Below, piece by piece: positions 15,843 through 23,004 of a DNA stretch of 64,000 bases; positions within the stretch are counted from its first letter, which is position 1, and every line of letters begins with the position of its first letter. Both the position numbers and the translations under genes were made by a program. Source of the stretch: JAEUIE01 sp047602475 (GTDB taxonomy: Bacteria; Planctomycetota; Planctomycetia; Gemmatales; HRBIN36); contig JASGHE010000002.1 in NCBI GenBank assembly GCA_047602475.1, forward strand, positions 2,046,001 to 2,110,000. The letters are read 5' to 3'. The notes under the pieces were generated by a model. It was not told where the DNA came from, ran no database searches, and was given only the letters and a program-made list of their open reading frames with translations.

Positions 15843-16769
15843 ATGAGCCTGATCGTCCGTCGCCCCGGTACCTACAGTCTGCTCGTCGATGGCGGTCGGC
15901 CTCAGTCGTTGCACGCCGGCATCCCCTACGCCGGCCCCGCGGATTACGCCGCCTGGCAACTCGGCAACGCTCTCGTCGGCAACACCGAACCCACAAAGAT
16001 GATCGCCCTGGAAGTCACACTACAAGGCCCGATCCTTGAAGCGACTGCACGTCATTCGCTGGTCGTCATGGGCGCTGCCTTCGTTATCCAACATCGACTG
16101 GCCGGTACTCCAACGAGCAAGATGATACCCGTAGGCCACGTCTTCACCGTTGAAGCAGGGGATGAAGTTACCATTCAGGGCATCGACTCAGTCGGCTTGA
16201 GGGCCTATGTCTGCGTCGCTGGTGGCTTCACCGTTCAGACCTCGATGCTGAGCAACGAACCAATCAAGATGGGCGATACCCTCTCCTGTCATGAAACCAC
16301 GAAACGGCTGCCTCACCGCTGGGTTGTTCCTGAACCCTGGGCCGATGCAGCCAAGCCTGGTACCGTTCGACTGACTGCCGGCACTCATCTCAGTAAGAAG
16401 TTGAAAGAACTGCTCCTCGAAACCAAGTTCACCGTCCGCCCCGAGAGCAACCGCATGGGGCTGAGGCTGGCATCCAAAACCACCTGGCCCAGCGACGGCA
16501 AGGAACTCGTCTCCGCCCCCGTCGTGCCTGGCACCTTACAACTGCCCGGCGGTGGACAGCCCATCCTCTTGGGGGTGGATGCCCAGACCATCGGCGGGTA
16601 TCCTCGACTCGGCCACGTCATCGCCACCGATCTGGATCGAGTAGGCCAGCTCCGCCCCGGTGAATCGCTTCGCTTCAGCATCGTTACCCTTGAAGAAGCG
16701 GAACAACTCGAGGACTCAAGACAGCAATGGCTACGCTCCTGGCTGGAACGCATCCGCTGGTCAGGCTGA
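15843..16769 (+). CDS. pxpC: 5-oxoprolinase subunit C (KipA/biotin-dependent carboxyltransferase-like)
   Basis: A 308-residue PxpC/KipA family protein. ATG 15843 follows AAGGAGACTGC. Typical segments: VDGGRPQSLHAGIPYAGPAD (the family's GR-x-G..GVPxSGAxD region, here diverged), ALEVTLQGPILEA, AYVCVAGGFTV, VRPESNRMGLRL and PGTLQLPGGGQPILLGVDAQ then TIGGYPRLGHV. It should act with PxpA and PxpB on 5-oxoproline. It is 65 bp after pxpA with a repeat in between. The absence of pxpB between or beside them is unusual. Confidence 0.92.
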   Translation: MSLIVRRPGTYSLLVDGGRPQSLHAGIPYAGPADYAAWQLGNALVGNTEPTKMIALEVTLQGPILEATARHSLVVMGAAFVIQHRLAGTPTSKMIPVGHVFTVEAGDEVTIQGIDSVGLRAYVCVAGGFTVQTSMLSNEPIKMGDTLSCHETTKRLPHRWVVPEPWADAAKPGTVRLTAGTHLSKKLKELLLETKFTVRPESNRMGLRLASKTTWPSDGKELVSAPVVPGTLQLPGGGQPILLGVDAQTIGGYPRLGHVIATDLDRVGQLRPGESLRFSIVTLEEAEQLEDSRQQWLRSWLERIRWSG

Positions 16770-16785
16770 GACGAATCAGAGAAAC

Positions 16786-16883
16786 CGTGGCAGGGGTCAG
16801 ATGTACTCATCTGCCCCCTGCAAGCTTGCAAAGATGTTGCACGATCCGCAGGGGGCAACGGAGTACCGTTGCCCCCTGCCACG
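16786..16883. repeat. ~98-bp paired hairpin repeat, family E copy 1
   Basis: Starts CGTGGCAGGGGTCAGATG and ends with the complementary GCCCCCTGCCACG. Each half is a hairpin (GGGG TCAGATGTACTCATCTG CCCC; GGGGGCAACGGAGTACCGTTGCCCCC). The spacer contains GATGTTGCACGATCC. Copies at 22117-22211 and 39754-39849. Confidence 0.92.
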
Positions 16884-16918
16884 ATCTTCTGTGTGTTAAC
16901 TGTTTGGAATGAATCACC

Positions 16919-18394
16919 ATGCACCGAATCCTCTCCCTCATTCTCCTCCTCTTCATTCCCAGTCTCGCTCTGGCCCAGCCCGAACGCCATGAACTGGGCC
17001 GTCGCCTGCGTCTTTTTGAGGAGGCGTGGGAAGCACAGAAGGACGCTGCCATCCGCAAGGAACCTGCCACGAACATGAACGCTGCGGTAATGTTGTTCTT
17101 CGGTTTGAGGCTGGGCGAAGCGGGCAGGGCACTCGATCAGGGGCTGGTGAAGTTGCAGGGTGTTGAACAAGGTGATGTCAGATTAACTACCAACCTGCGC
17201 TGCCTGTGGTTGAAAGCAGATTCTCATTGGGTGGAACCAGGTACCAAGACGCTCAAGGTGAAGGTAGACAGGTTCTATCCACTTGAAGAACCACGGATCA
17301 ACGAAGTGATGTATGGATATTCCTGGGAGGGTGCGGATGAAGCCTTTCAGCTGCAAGATTCCAGACAAAGGCGTGGGAGAGATGCAACTAGTAAGTCCGT
17401 CTTCATCCCTGGCGACATTGAACTCACTTTGCCTGAAAAGGAAGGCGACTACACGCTCCGCTTCGCCTGGAAAGCCTTGGGAAATGGTGAGCCTCATATA
17501 GCATCTGATTACTGCACCATCTCTATCTCGAAAAACCGCGACCAGCGTCTCACCCAGCTCAAGGAAGCAGTAGCCAAGTGGCCCACGCCGTATGCCACCA
17601 GCGATGAAGTCAGCGTTTCGCTCAATGTGAAATTGCTCGAACGTCTCGCCAAGGGGGAAACGCTGGAGACCGATTATCCTGCTGACCGTTTGCTGAAGGA
17701 ATGCGAGGAAGCAGTCGCCGCCATGGCGAAGAAAGAGCCTTACTACCATACCGGCAAGATCGGCCAGTTCTGGATGGGCGTGCGAACTCCGACCAAGAAC
17801 ATCGTTCCCCTTCGTATCCAGACGGTGGAAGTGAAGCCCGGCCAGAAGGTGCCCATCGTGCTGGCTATGCACGGAGCCGGTGGCAGCGAGAACCTCTTCT
17901 TCGATGGCTATGGCAACGGCAAGGTCGCCAAGCTGGCCAGGGAGAAGGGCTGGTTCGTCGTTGCTCCCCGTAGTTCGTTGACCAAAGCCGGCGACGCCGA
18001 GACGATTGCCGAGTTAGCGAAGCTCTTTCCTGAGATCGATACCAACCAGGTCTTCGTCGTTGGCCATTCGATGGGAGCAGCGGAAGCCATCCGTGAAGCG
18101 AACGCCACACCGGGCAAGTTCGCCGCACTCGCTGCCCTCGGCGGTGGTGGTTCACCCAAGCCCGCCAAGGATCAGGGCGAGGCTTTCAAGAAGTTGCCCT
18201 TCTATGTCGGTGTCGGCGAGAACGATTTCGGTAGCGCTCAGGCCGAAGCCCTCTCCAAGAACCTCAAGAAGCAGGGTGCTGAGAATGTCACCTTCAAACG
18301 CTACCCCGGCATCGAACACATGATCATCGTGCAGGAAGCGTTGCCGGAGGTGTTTCAGTTCTTTGAGGGGGTGCAGAAGGCGAGAACGAAGTAA
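16919..18394 (+). CDS. Secreted alpha/beta hydrolase (esterase-like), 491 aa
   Basis: A signal peptide (MHRILSLILLLFIPSLALAQ) is followed by a planctomycete-type N-terminal region of about 290 residues that I do not recognise, perhaps a beta-sandwich (KVDRFYPLEEP, DIELTLPEKEGDYTLRFAWK). The C-terminal 190 residues are an alpha/beta hydrolase: KVPIVLAMHGAGGSENLFFD (oxyanion HGAGG), the nucleophile elbow VVGHSMGAAEA (Ser), a late Asp in VGVGENDFGSA and the catalytic His in YPGIEHMII. Probable exported esterase or depolymerase; substrate not deducible. Confidence 0.88.
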   Translation: MHRILSLILLLFIPSLALAQPERHELGRRLRLFEEAWEAQKDAAIRKEPATNMNAAVMLFFGLRLGEAGRALDQGLVKLQGVEQGDVRLTTNLRCLWLKADSHWVEPGTKTLKVKVDRFYPLEEPRINEVMYGYSWEGADEAFQLQDSRQRRGRDATSKSVFIPGDIELTLPEKEGDYTLRFAWKALGNGEPHIASDYCTISISKNRDQRLTQLKEAVAKWPTPYATSDEVSVSLNVKLLERLAKGETLETDYPADRLLKECEEAVAAMAKKEPYYHTGKIGQFWMGVRTPTKNIVPLRIQTVEVKPGQKVPIVLAMHGAGGSENLFFDGYGNGKVAKLAREKGWFVVAPRSSLTKAGDAETIAELAKLFPEIDTNQVFVVGHSMGAAEAIREANATPGKFAALAALGGGGSPKPAKDQGEAFKKLPFYVGVGENDFGSAQAEALSKNLKKQGAENVTFKRYPGIEHMIIVQEALPEVFQFFEGVQKARTK

Positions 18395-18404
18395 TGCTGC
18401 ATTT

Positions 18405-18626
18405 TGACCCCGATAGGGGGCACAGCTATTAGCCGGGGGTTGAGCGAAGCGATACCCCCGGTAAGCAACATTACCAGTTCACTACCCCGGAGGGGTTATA
18501 GAAATGATTGCCAAGAACATGGTTGCCTGCTGGCACCCCTCCAGGGTGCTGGCAATTGTTGTACTGCTATCCGGTGGTATCGCTGCGCTCAACCACCGGC
18601 TAATAGCTATGACCCCTCCGGGGTCA
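18405..18626. repeat. 222-bp modular inverted-repeat element, family D (MITE-like)
   Basis: Three hairpin modules appear in mirror order at the two ends: a terminal TGACCCCGATAGGGGGCA / GACCCCTCCGGGGTCA, an imperfect TTAGCCGGGGGTTGAGCG.. / ..TGCGCTCAACCACCGGCTAA, and inner ACCCCGGAGGGGT / GCACCCCTCCAGGGTGC. The order matches the ends of the transposase element at 36100-36751, with only a short filler in the middle. It overlaps the first 41 codons of the sialidase-like gene. Confidence 0.82.
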
Positions 18627-19574
18627 GTGGCCCGTGAATCCCCCATCGAAGCCAAACTCGAACGAGTCACTCGAATCTGGGACAAAGACCCCCACAGCGC
18701 CTTCACCGATCTCATCTGGTGGAAGGATCGCTTCATCTGCGTCTTCCGTACTGGCTCAAAGCATGTTTCGGATGATGGTACGATTCAGATACTCAGTTCC
18801 GAAGATGGTCAGCGCTGGGATCCTGTAGCTCGCCTGACTTCTTCGATGGGCGATCTGCGTGATCCAAAACTGGCGATAGGCACCACCAACGAACTCTTTG
18901 TCTATGCCGCGGCAGCGCTCAAGGATAAGAAGCCTCACTCGCATCAGAGCCTGCTTTGGCCCAGTGACGAGATTAAGAACTGGCCGGTGTGTTTACTTCT
19001 GGGCGAACCCGACAGTTGGCTCTGGCGCGTCACCCGCCACCCATCGGGCTACTATGGTTGGGGCTATGGAACCGGCAAGGATCGCTTCATCCGTCTCTAC
19101 CAAAGTCCTACCGGCCATCGCTTCGAACCCATCACCCCCAAACTGCTCACTGACAAAGGCTACCCCAACGAAACAGCCATGATCATGGAAGGCGACCAGG
19201 CCTGGTGTCTATTACGCCGTGATGGCAAGGCTCTTCTCAACACCGCCATGCTCGGTACGGCCAAGGCTCCGTTCACCGAGTGGACCTGGCGTGATCTCGG
19301 CGTTCAGATCGGCGGCCCCGCCATGTTGCGGCTGCCTTCCGGGCAATTCCTGGTTACCGTCAGGCTTTACGATGCTCCGAAGGTACGAACCGCTCTCTGT
19401 TCACTCGATGTAGAGAAGGGCAAACTCAAGGAGTTGCTCACTCTCCCCTCCTCGGGCGACAGCAGTTACGCCGGCATGGTCTGGCATCAACAGAAGCTCT
19501 GGATCAGCTATTATTCCTCCCACGAGGGAAAGTCCTCTATCTACTTTGCCGAGGTCGATATAAAACAGGAGTAA
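18504..19574 (+). CDS. Sialidase-like (beta-propeller) protein
   Basis: 356 residues as read from ATG 18504. The core from about residue 45 (PIEAKLERVTRIWDKDPHSA) resembles exo-sialidase/neuraminidase propellers: FTDLIWWKDRFICVFRTGSK and an Asp-box-like SSEDGQRWDPV, then repeated blades with SPTGHRFEP and PNETAMIMEGDQAWCLLRRD. The first 41 codons, which would act as a signal peptide (VLAIVVLLSGGIAALN), are encoded by a dispersed repeat (18405-18626), so either the repeat supplied a new start and signal or the true start is ATG 18609 or lost. Probably secreted and acting on glycans, but substrate is unknown. Confidence 0.8.
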   Translation: MIAKNMVACWHPSRVLAIVVLLSGGIAALNHRLIAMTPPGSVARESPIEAKLERVTRIWDKDPHSAFTDLIWWKDRFICVFRTGSKHVSDDGTIQILSSEDGQRWDPVARLTSSMGDLRDPKLAIGTTNELFVYAAAALKDKKPHSHQSLLWPSDEIKNWPVCLLLGEPDSWLWRVTRHPSGYYGWGYGTGKDRFIRLYQSPTGHRFEPITPKLLTDKGYPNETAMIMEGDQAWCLLRRDGKALLNTAMLGTAKAPFTEWTWRDLGVQIGGPAMLRLPSGQFLVTVRLYDAPKVRTALCSLDVEKGKLKELLTLPSSGDSSYAGMVWHQQKLWISYYSSHEGKSSIYFAEVDIKQE

Positions 19575-19588
19575 CCATCTGGCTTGAT

Positions 19589-19622
19589 TCCTCCCCTTAC
19601 TAAGGGGAGGTTAGGTGGGGTT
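19589..19622. repeat. CTCCCCTTACTAAGGGGAG palindrome, family B copy 1
   Basis: TCCTCCCCTTACTAAGGGGA continues into GGTTAGGTGGGGTT. A two-armed relative is at 35082-35186. Confidence 0.55.
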
Positions 19623-19642
19623 TATCTCTCTTTGTGAGACGT

Positions 19643-20507
19643 ATGATGCGTACTCGGTCCCTGAGCGTTCTGCTCTGTTTGCTCTTCGTCCCATCCTTGC
19701 TGCTGGCTGTCGATGGCCAGTTCGATTCCAATGGTGTAAAGATTTGCTACAGCGATGTCGGCAACCCCAAGGGCGAACCAGTCTTCCTCGTGCATGGCTT
19801 CGCCGTCAATGGCACGCTGCAATGGGCGATGCCGGGGATAGTTAAGGCGCTCGGCGATGACTATCGCCTGATCGTGATCGACAACCGTGGTCACGGCAAG
19901 AGCGGCAGGCCCAAGGGTGACGGCCAGTACGGTATGGAAATGGTGCGCGCGACCTCGCCCGCCTTATGGATCACCTAAATATCAAGAAGGCTGACTTCGT
20001 CGGCTACTCGATGGGCTCGTTCCTGACGCACAAGTTTGCGGCGACCTATCCCGAACGGGTCAAGTCTATCGTATTGGGTGGCGCCGGTGGTTGCGTGAAG
20101 GCCCGGCCACCGAAGCGATGGATCAGATCAGCGAATCGCTCCGCAAGGACAAGAGCCTGGAACCACTCTTCAAAGCGCTGCACCCCAAGGATGCGCCGCC
20201 GATCCGTGCCGAAGCCGCCGCCGCCGCCAGCCGCATGGCCATGCTGATCAACGATCCCATTGCTCTCTCCGGTGTAGCTAAAGGGATGAAGGAACTCACG
20301 CTCAGCGATGAGGATGTCAAGAAGATCAACGCCCCCACGCTCTGTATCGTTGGGGATCGCGACCCGCTGGCAGAATCAGCCAAGCTGTTGGAAGGGCAAC
20401 GCAAGGGGTTGAAGATGATCTACATGCCAAAGGCTGATCACATGAACGCCTTCGAGAAGCCCGAGTTCCGTGCCGCAGTGCTGGCCTTTTTGAAGGAGCA
20501 GAAGTGA
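19643..20507 (+). pseudogene. Secreted alpha/beta hydrolase broken by two frameshifts
   Basis: Three successive frames form one hydrolase of about 285 residues. Frame 1 from ATG 19643: signal peptide (LSVLLCLLFVPSLLLAVDGQ), then VFLVHGFAVNGTLQW and IVIDNRGHGKSGRPKGDG. Near 19950 a GC-dinucleotide run shifts it to frame 2: MDHLNIKKADFVGYSMGSFL (nucleophile Ser in GYSMG). Near 20085 (GCCGGTGGTTGCG, where GCCGGTTGGTTGCG would restore frame) it moves to frame 3: REGPATEAMDQISESLRKDK and LCIVGDRDPLAESA (Asp), DHMNAFEKPEF (His). All triad residues exist, so two indel errors or a fresh pseudogene fit equally. It ends overlapping the next gene's GTG. Confidence 0.82.
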
Positions 20508-22090
20508 GCCAGCGCTACGATGCCATCGTCGTCGGGGCAGGGCACAACGGGCTGACCGCCGCGGCTTACTTAGCCAGGGCGGGGCGCAAGGTGCTTGTGC
20601 TCGAACGTCGACCTTTCGTCGGTGGCTGCTGCGTCACTGAAGAGATTTGGCCAGGCTGCAAGGTCTCGACAGCTTCCTACGTCAACAGCCTGCTTCGTCC
20701 GCAGATCATTGAAGAACTGCAACTGAAGAAGCATGGGTTCGCCATGCTTCCCCGGAACCCTTCATCGTTCTCGCCGTTCCCTGATGGCCGGTCGCTGATG
20801 ATGGGGCCTGATGAAGCTCTCAATCATCGGGAAGTGAGCAAGTTCAGCAAGAAGGACGCCGACGCGCTGCCCCGTTATGAAGCGATGCTGATGCGGGCAG
20901 CCGACTTTCTCGAACCCACGCTGGATGAGATTCCCCCCGATCCCTGCTCGTATAAACTCAACGACCTCTGGCAGATGGGCAGGCTCGGCCTTCGATTGGC
21001 CAAGCTCGGCAAAGCCAGCCAGGATGTGATCGAGATTCTCACTGGCGCTGCTCAACCTATCCTTGATCGCTGGTTTGAATCGGAACAGGTCAAAGTTACG
21101 CTGGCTACCGATGCCGTCATCGGTGCTGCTGCTACCCCTTCGATGCCGGGCACAGCGTATGTGCTGTTCCACCATGTGATGGGCGAGTGCGACGGGGCTC
21201 GTGGCGTGTGGGGTTACGTCCGTGGCGGTATGGGCGGCATCAGTAATGCCCTGGCTGCCAGCGCTCAGAGCTTTGGTGCCACCATCCGCTGCGACGCACC
21301 GGTGTCACAGTTCATCGTCAAAGACGGCGAAGTACGGGGTGTGGTGCTCCAATCGGGCGAAGAGATCGTCGCCAACACGGTATTGTCATGTGTCGATGCT
21401 AACGTCACGTTCCTCAAACTCACGCCGCCGGGCCATCTGCCGGAAGAGTTCGTCAACAATATCAAGCAGCTGGATTACACCAGCATGACGGTCAAGATCA
21501 ACGTCAAGTTGAATGCTCCGCCCGATTTCAAAGCCTTGCCCAGTAACGGCAAGATCGCTCCGCAGCATCATGGCACCATGCACATCTGCCCGACGATGGA
21601 GACGATCGAACGGGGCTACGCTGAAGCCAAGCTGGGTCGGCCCGCATCAACGCCGATGATCGAATGCACGTTGCCCACTGCTCTCGATGATACCCTAGCT
21701 CCGCCGGGGAAGCATCTGATGGGTATGTTCATTCAGTACGTTCCTTACACCCTCAAAGAAGGCGCTTGGGACAAGAACGCCAAGGATGCCTTCGCCCAGC
21801 GTTGCTTCGCCGTCATGGATGAATATGCTCCCGGTTTCTCTTCTTCAGTGGAAGAATACCAGGTGCTCACTCCTGTCGATCTCGAACGCATCTATGGTCT
21901 GACCGGGGGCAACATCATGCAGGGCACCATGAGCCTTTCCTCCCTCTTCGTGATGCGGCCACTCCCCGGCTGGGCACAGTACAAGACTCCCCTGCACGGA
22001 CTCTACCTCTGCGGAGCCGCAGCCCACCCCGGCGGCGGCGTCATGGGCGCCGCTGGCCGCAACGCTGCCAGAGCGGTACTCAAAGCCTGA
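20504..22090 (+). CDS. FAD-dependent oxidoreductase (phytoene desaturase/PYROXD2-like)
   Basis: A 528-residue flavoprotein starting with GTG 20504 in a GTGA overlap with the hydrolase stop. The N-terminal dinucleotide fold YDAIVVGAGHNGLTAAAYLA followed by VLVLERRPFVGGCC is the GxGxxG FAD site of the amine-oxidase/phytoene desaturase class. A C-terminal FAD segment GLYLCGAAAHPGGGVMGAAG closes the protein. Overall layout resembles the PYROXD2 branch rather than carotenoid desaturases, and no carotenoid genes are nearby. Substrate unknown. Confidence 0.92.
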   Translation: MSQRYDAIVVGAGHNGLTAAAYLARAGRKVLVLERRPFVGGCCVTEEIWPGCKVSTASYVNSLLRPQIIEELQLKKHGFAMLPRNPSSFSPFPDGRSLMMGPDEALNHREVSKFSKKDADALPRYEAMLMRAADFLEPTLDEIPPDPCSYKLNDLWQMGRLGLRLAKLGKASQDVIEILTGAAQPILDRWFESEQVKVTLATDAVIGAAATPSMPGTAYVLFHHVMGECDGARGVWGYVRGGMGGISNALAASAQSFGATIRCDAPVSQFIVKDGEVRGVVLQSGEEIVANTVLSCVDANVTFLKLTPPGHLPEEFVNNIKQLDYTSMTVKINVKLNAPPDFKALPSNGKIAPQHHGTMHICPTMETIERGYAEAKLGRPASTPMIECTLPTALDDTLAPPGKHLMGMFIQYVPYTLKEGAWDKNAKDAFAQRCFAVMDEYAPGFSSSVEEYQVLTPVDLERIYGLTGGNIMQGTMSLSSLFVMRPLPGWAQYKTPLHGLYLCGAAAHPGGGVMGAAGRNAARAVLKA

Positions 22091-22116
22091 CTGTCTTTTC
22101 ACTTTCTCCCCGAACC

Positions 22117-22211
22117 GTGGCAGGGGTCAGATGTACTCATCTGCCCCCTGCATGCTAGCGAAGATATTGCACATCCACAGGGGGCAACGGAGTACCGTTG
22201 ACCCCTGCCAC
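22117..22211. repeat. ~95-bp paired hairpin repeat, family E copy 2
   Basis: Same ends and hairpins as the 16786 copy, differing at a few spacer bases (GATATTGCACATCC). It lies just after the FAD oxidoreductase gene. Confidence 0.92.
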
Positions 22212-22315
22212 ATTAAATAAAGGCAGATCGATAACATTCGCAAAGATTGATCGGCCTATCTCGCACCAACAAGTGCTTAGGGATTTGAATACTATCCATA
22301 CCCCGAGGTTTCATC

Positions 22316-22801
22316 ATGAATACCGCACGCTTCGCTTTGCTGCTCATCATCCTGTCGCTTCTCACCGGATGTAAGAAACTCAAACACAACGACCCTGACG
22401 CAGCCCCCGCTGCCGCCATCAGGGAAGACACCAAAAACTACGATGGCCTCGTCGCAGGCAAGGAAGTGGATGGCGATAAAGCAGAGGAGGCCCGTGCCTG
22501 GCTTGACCCGAAGAATACCAGCAACGTCCTCTGGAAGACGAGCCGGGCCCAGACGACGAAATGGGTCGAGGAGCTCTACGCTGCCGGGGCGAGCAAAGTC
22601 TTTGCGGTCTACTCGCCCAAAGACAAAGAAGTGCCGATTAACATGTGTGCGCGGCTGCTGATCGTCCTCCCCGCCGATGTCGAGGCTCGCAAGAAGGTGA
22701 TGAAGGCCTATAACCAGATCGACAAGAAACTCTGGGGTGATGATCACACGAAAGAAAAAGACGAGGGACAGAAGTATCTGGAACTCAATATGGACCCGTG
22801 A
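22316..22801 (+). CDS. Lipoprotein, unrecognised
   Basis: A 161-residue lipoprotein starting at ATG 22316 with CCGAGG upstream. The signal peptide ends in the lipobox ILSLLTGCKKL. The mature part is charged and helical, ending DEGQKYLELNMDP, with a central WVEELYAAGASKVFAVYSPK and LLIVLPADVEARKKVM that look like one alpha/beta unit. No family recognised. Single gene. Confidence 0.75.
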   Translation: MNTARFALLLIILSLLTGCKKLKHNDPDAAPAAAIREDTKNYDGLVAGKEVDGDKAEEARAWLDPKNTSNVLWKTSRAQTTKWVEELYAAGASKVFAVYSPKDKEVPINMCARLLIVLPADVEARKKVMKAYNQIDKKLWGDDHTKEKDEGQKYLELNMDP

Positions 22802-22802
22802 T

Positions 22803-22834
22803 GGTTAGTAGTCCTCACGCTCCGTCGTGAGGAC
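22803..22834. repeat. Single family C arm
   Basis: GGTTAGTAGTCCTCACGCTC continuing to CCGTCGTGAGGAC is one hairpin arm of the family C repeat without a facing partner close by. It is followed directly by another repeat type. Confidence 0.7.
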
Positions 22835-22864
22835 AGCGGAGACATGGAACCACCTCTCTGAACT

Positions 22865-22990
22865 CGTGCCACTGTGTGATGTACTCATCACGCAGTGTTT
22901 CTAGCGATTGCACCCTTCCACTGCGTGACAGCGAGACGACAATGAAGTGAAGTGCAGTATTGTCCCCGGCGCTGTCACACAGTGGCACGA
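22865..22990. repeat. Paired inverted repeat, CACTGTGTGA type
   Basis: Outer ends CGTGCCACTGTGTGA and TCACACAGTGGCACG are complementary. Inner hairpins CACTGCGTGA/TCACGCAGTG face each other around GCGATTGCACCC, the same spacer motif seen in family C copies at 45731 and 62389. Confidence 0.75.
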
Positions 22991-23004
22991 TCCTTGCAAC
23001 CAGC

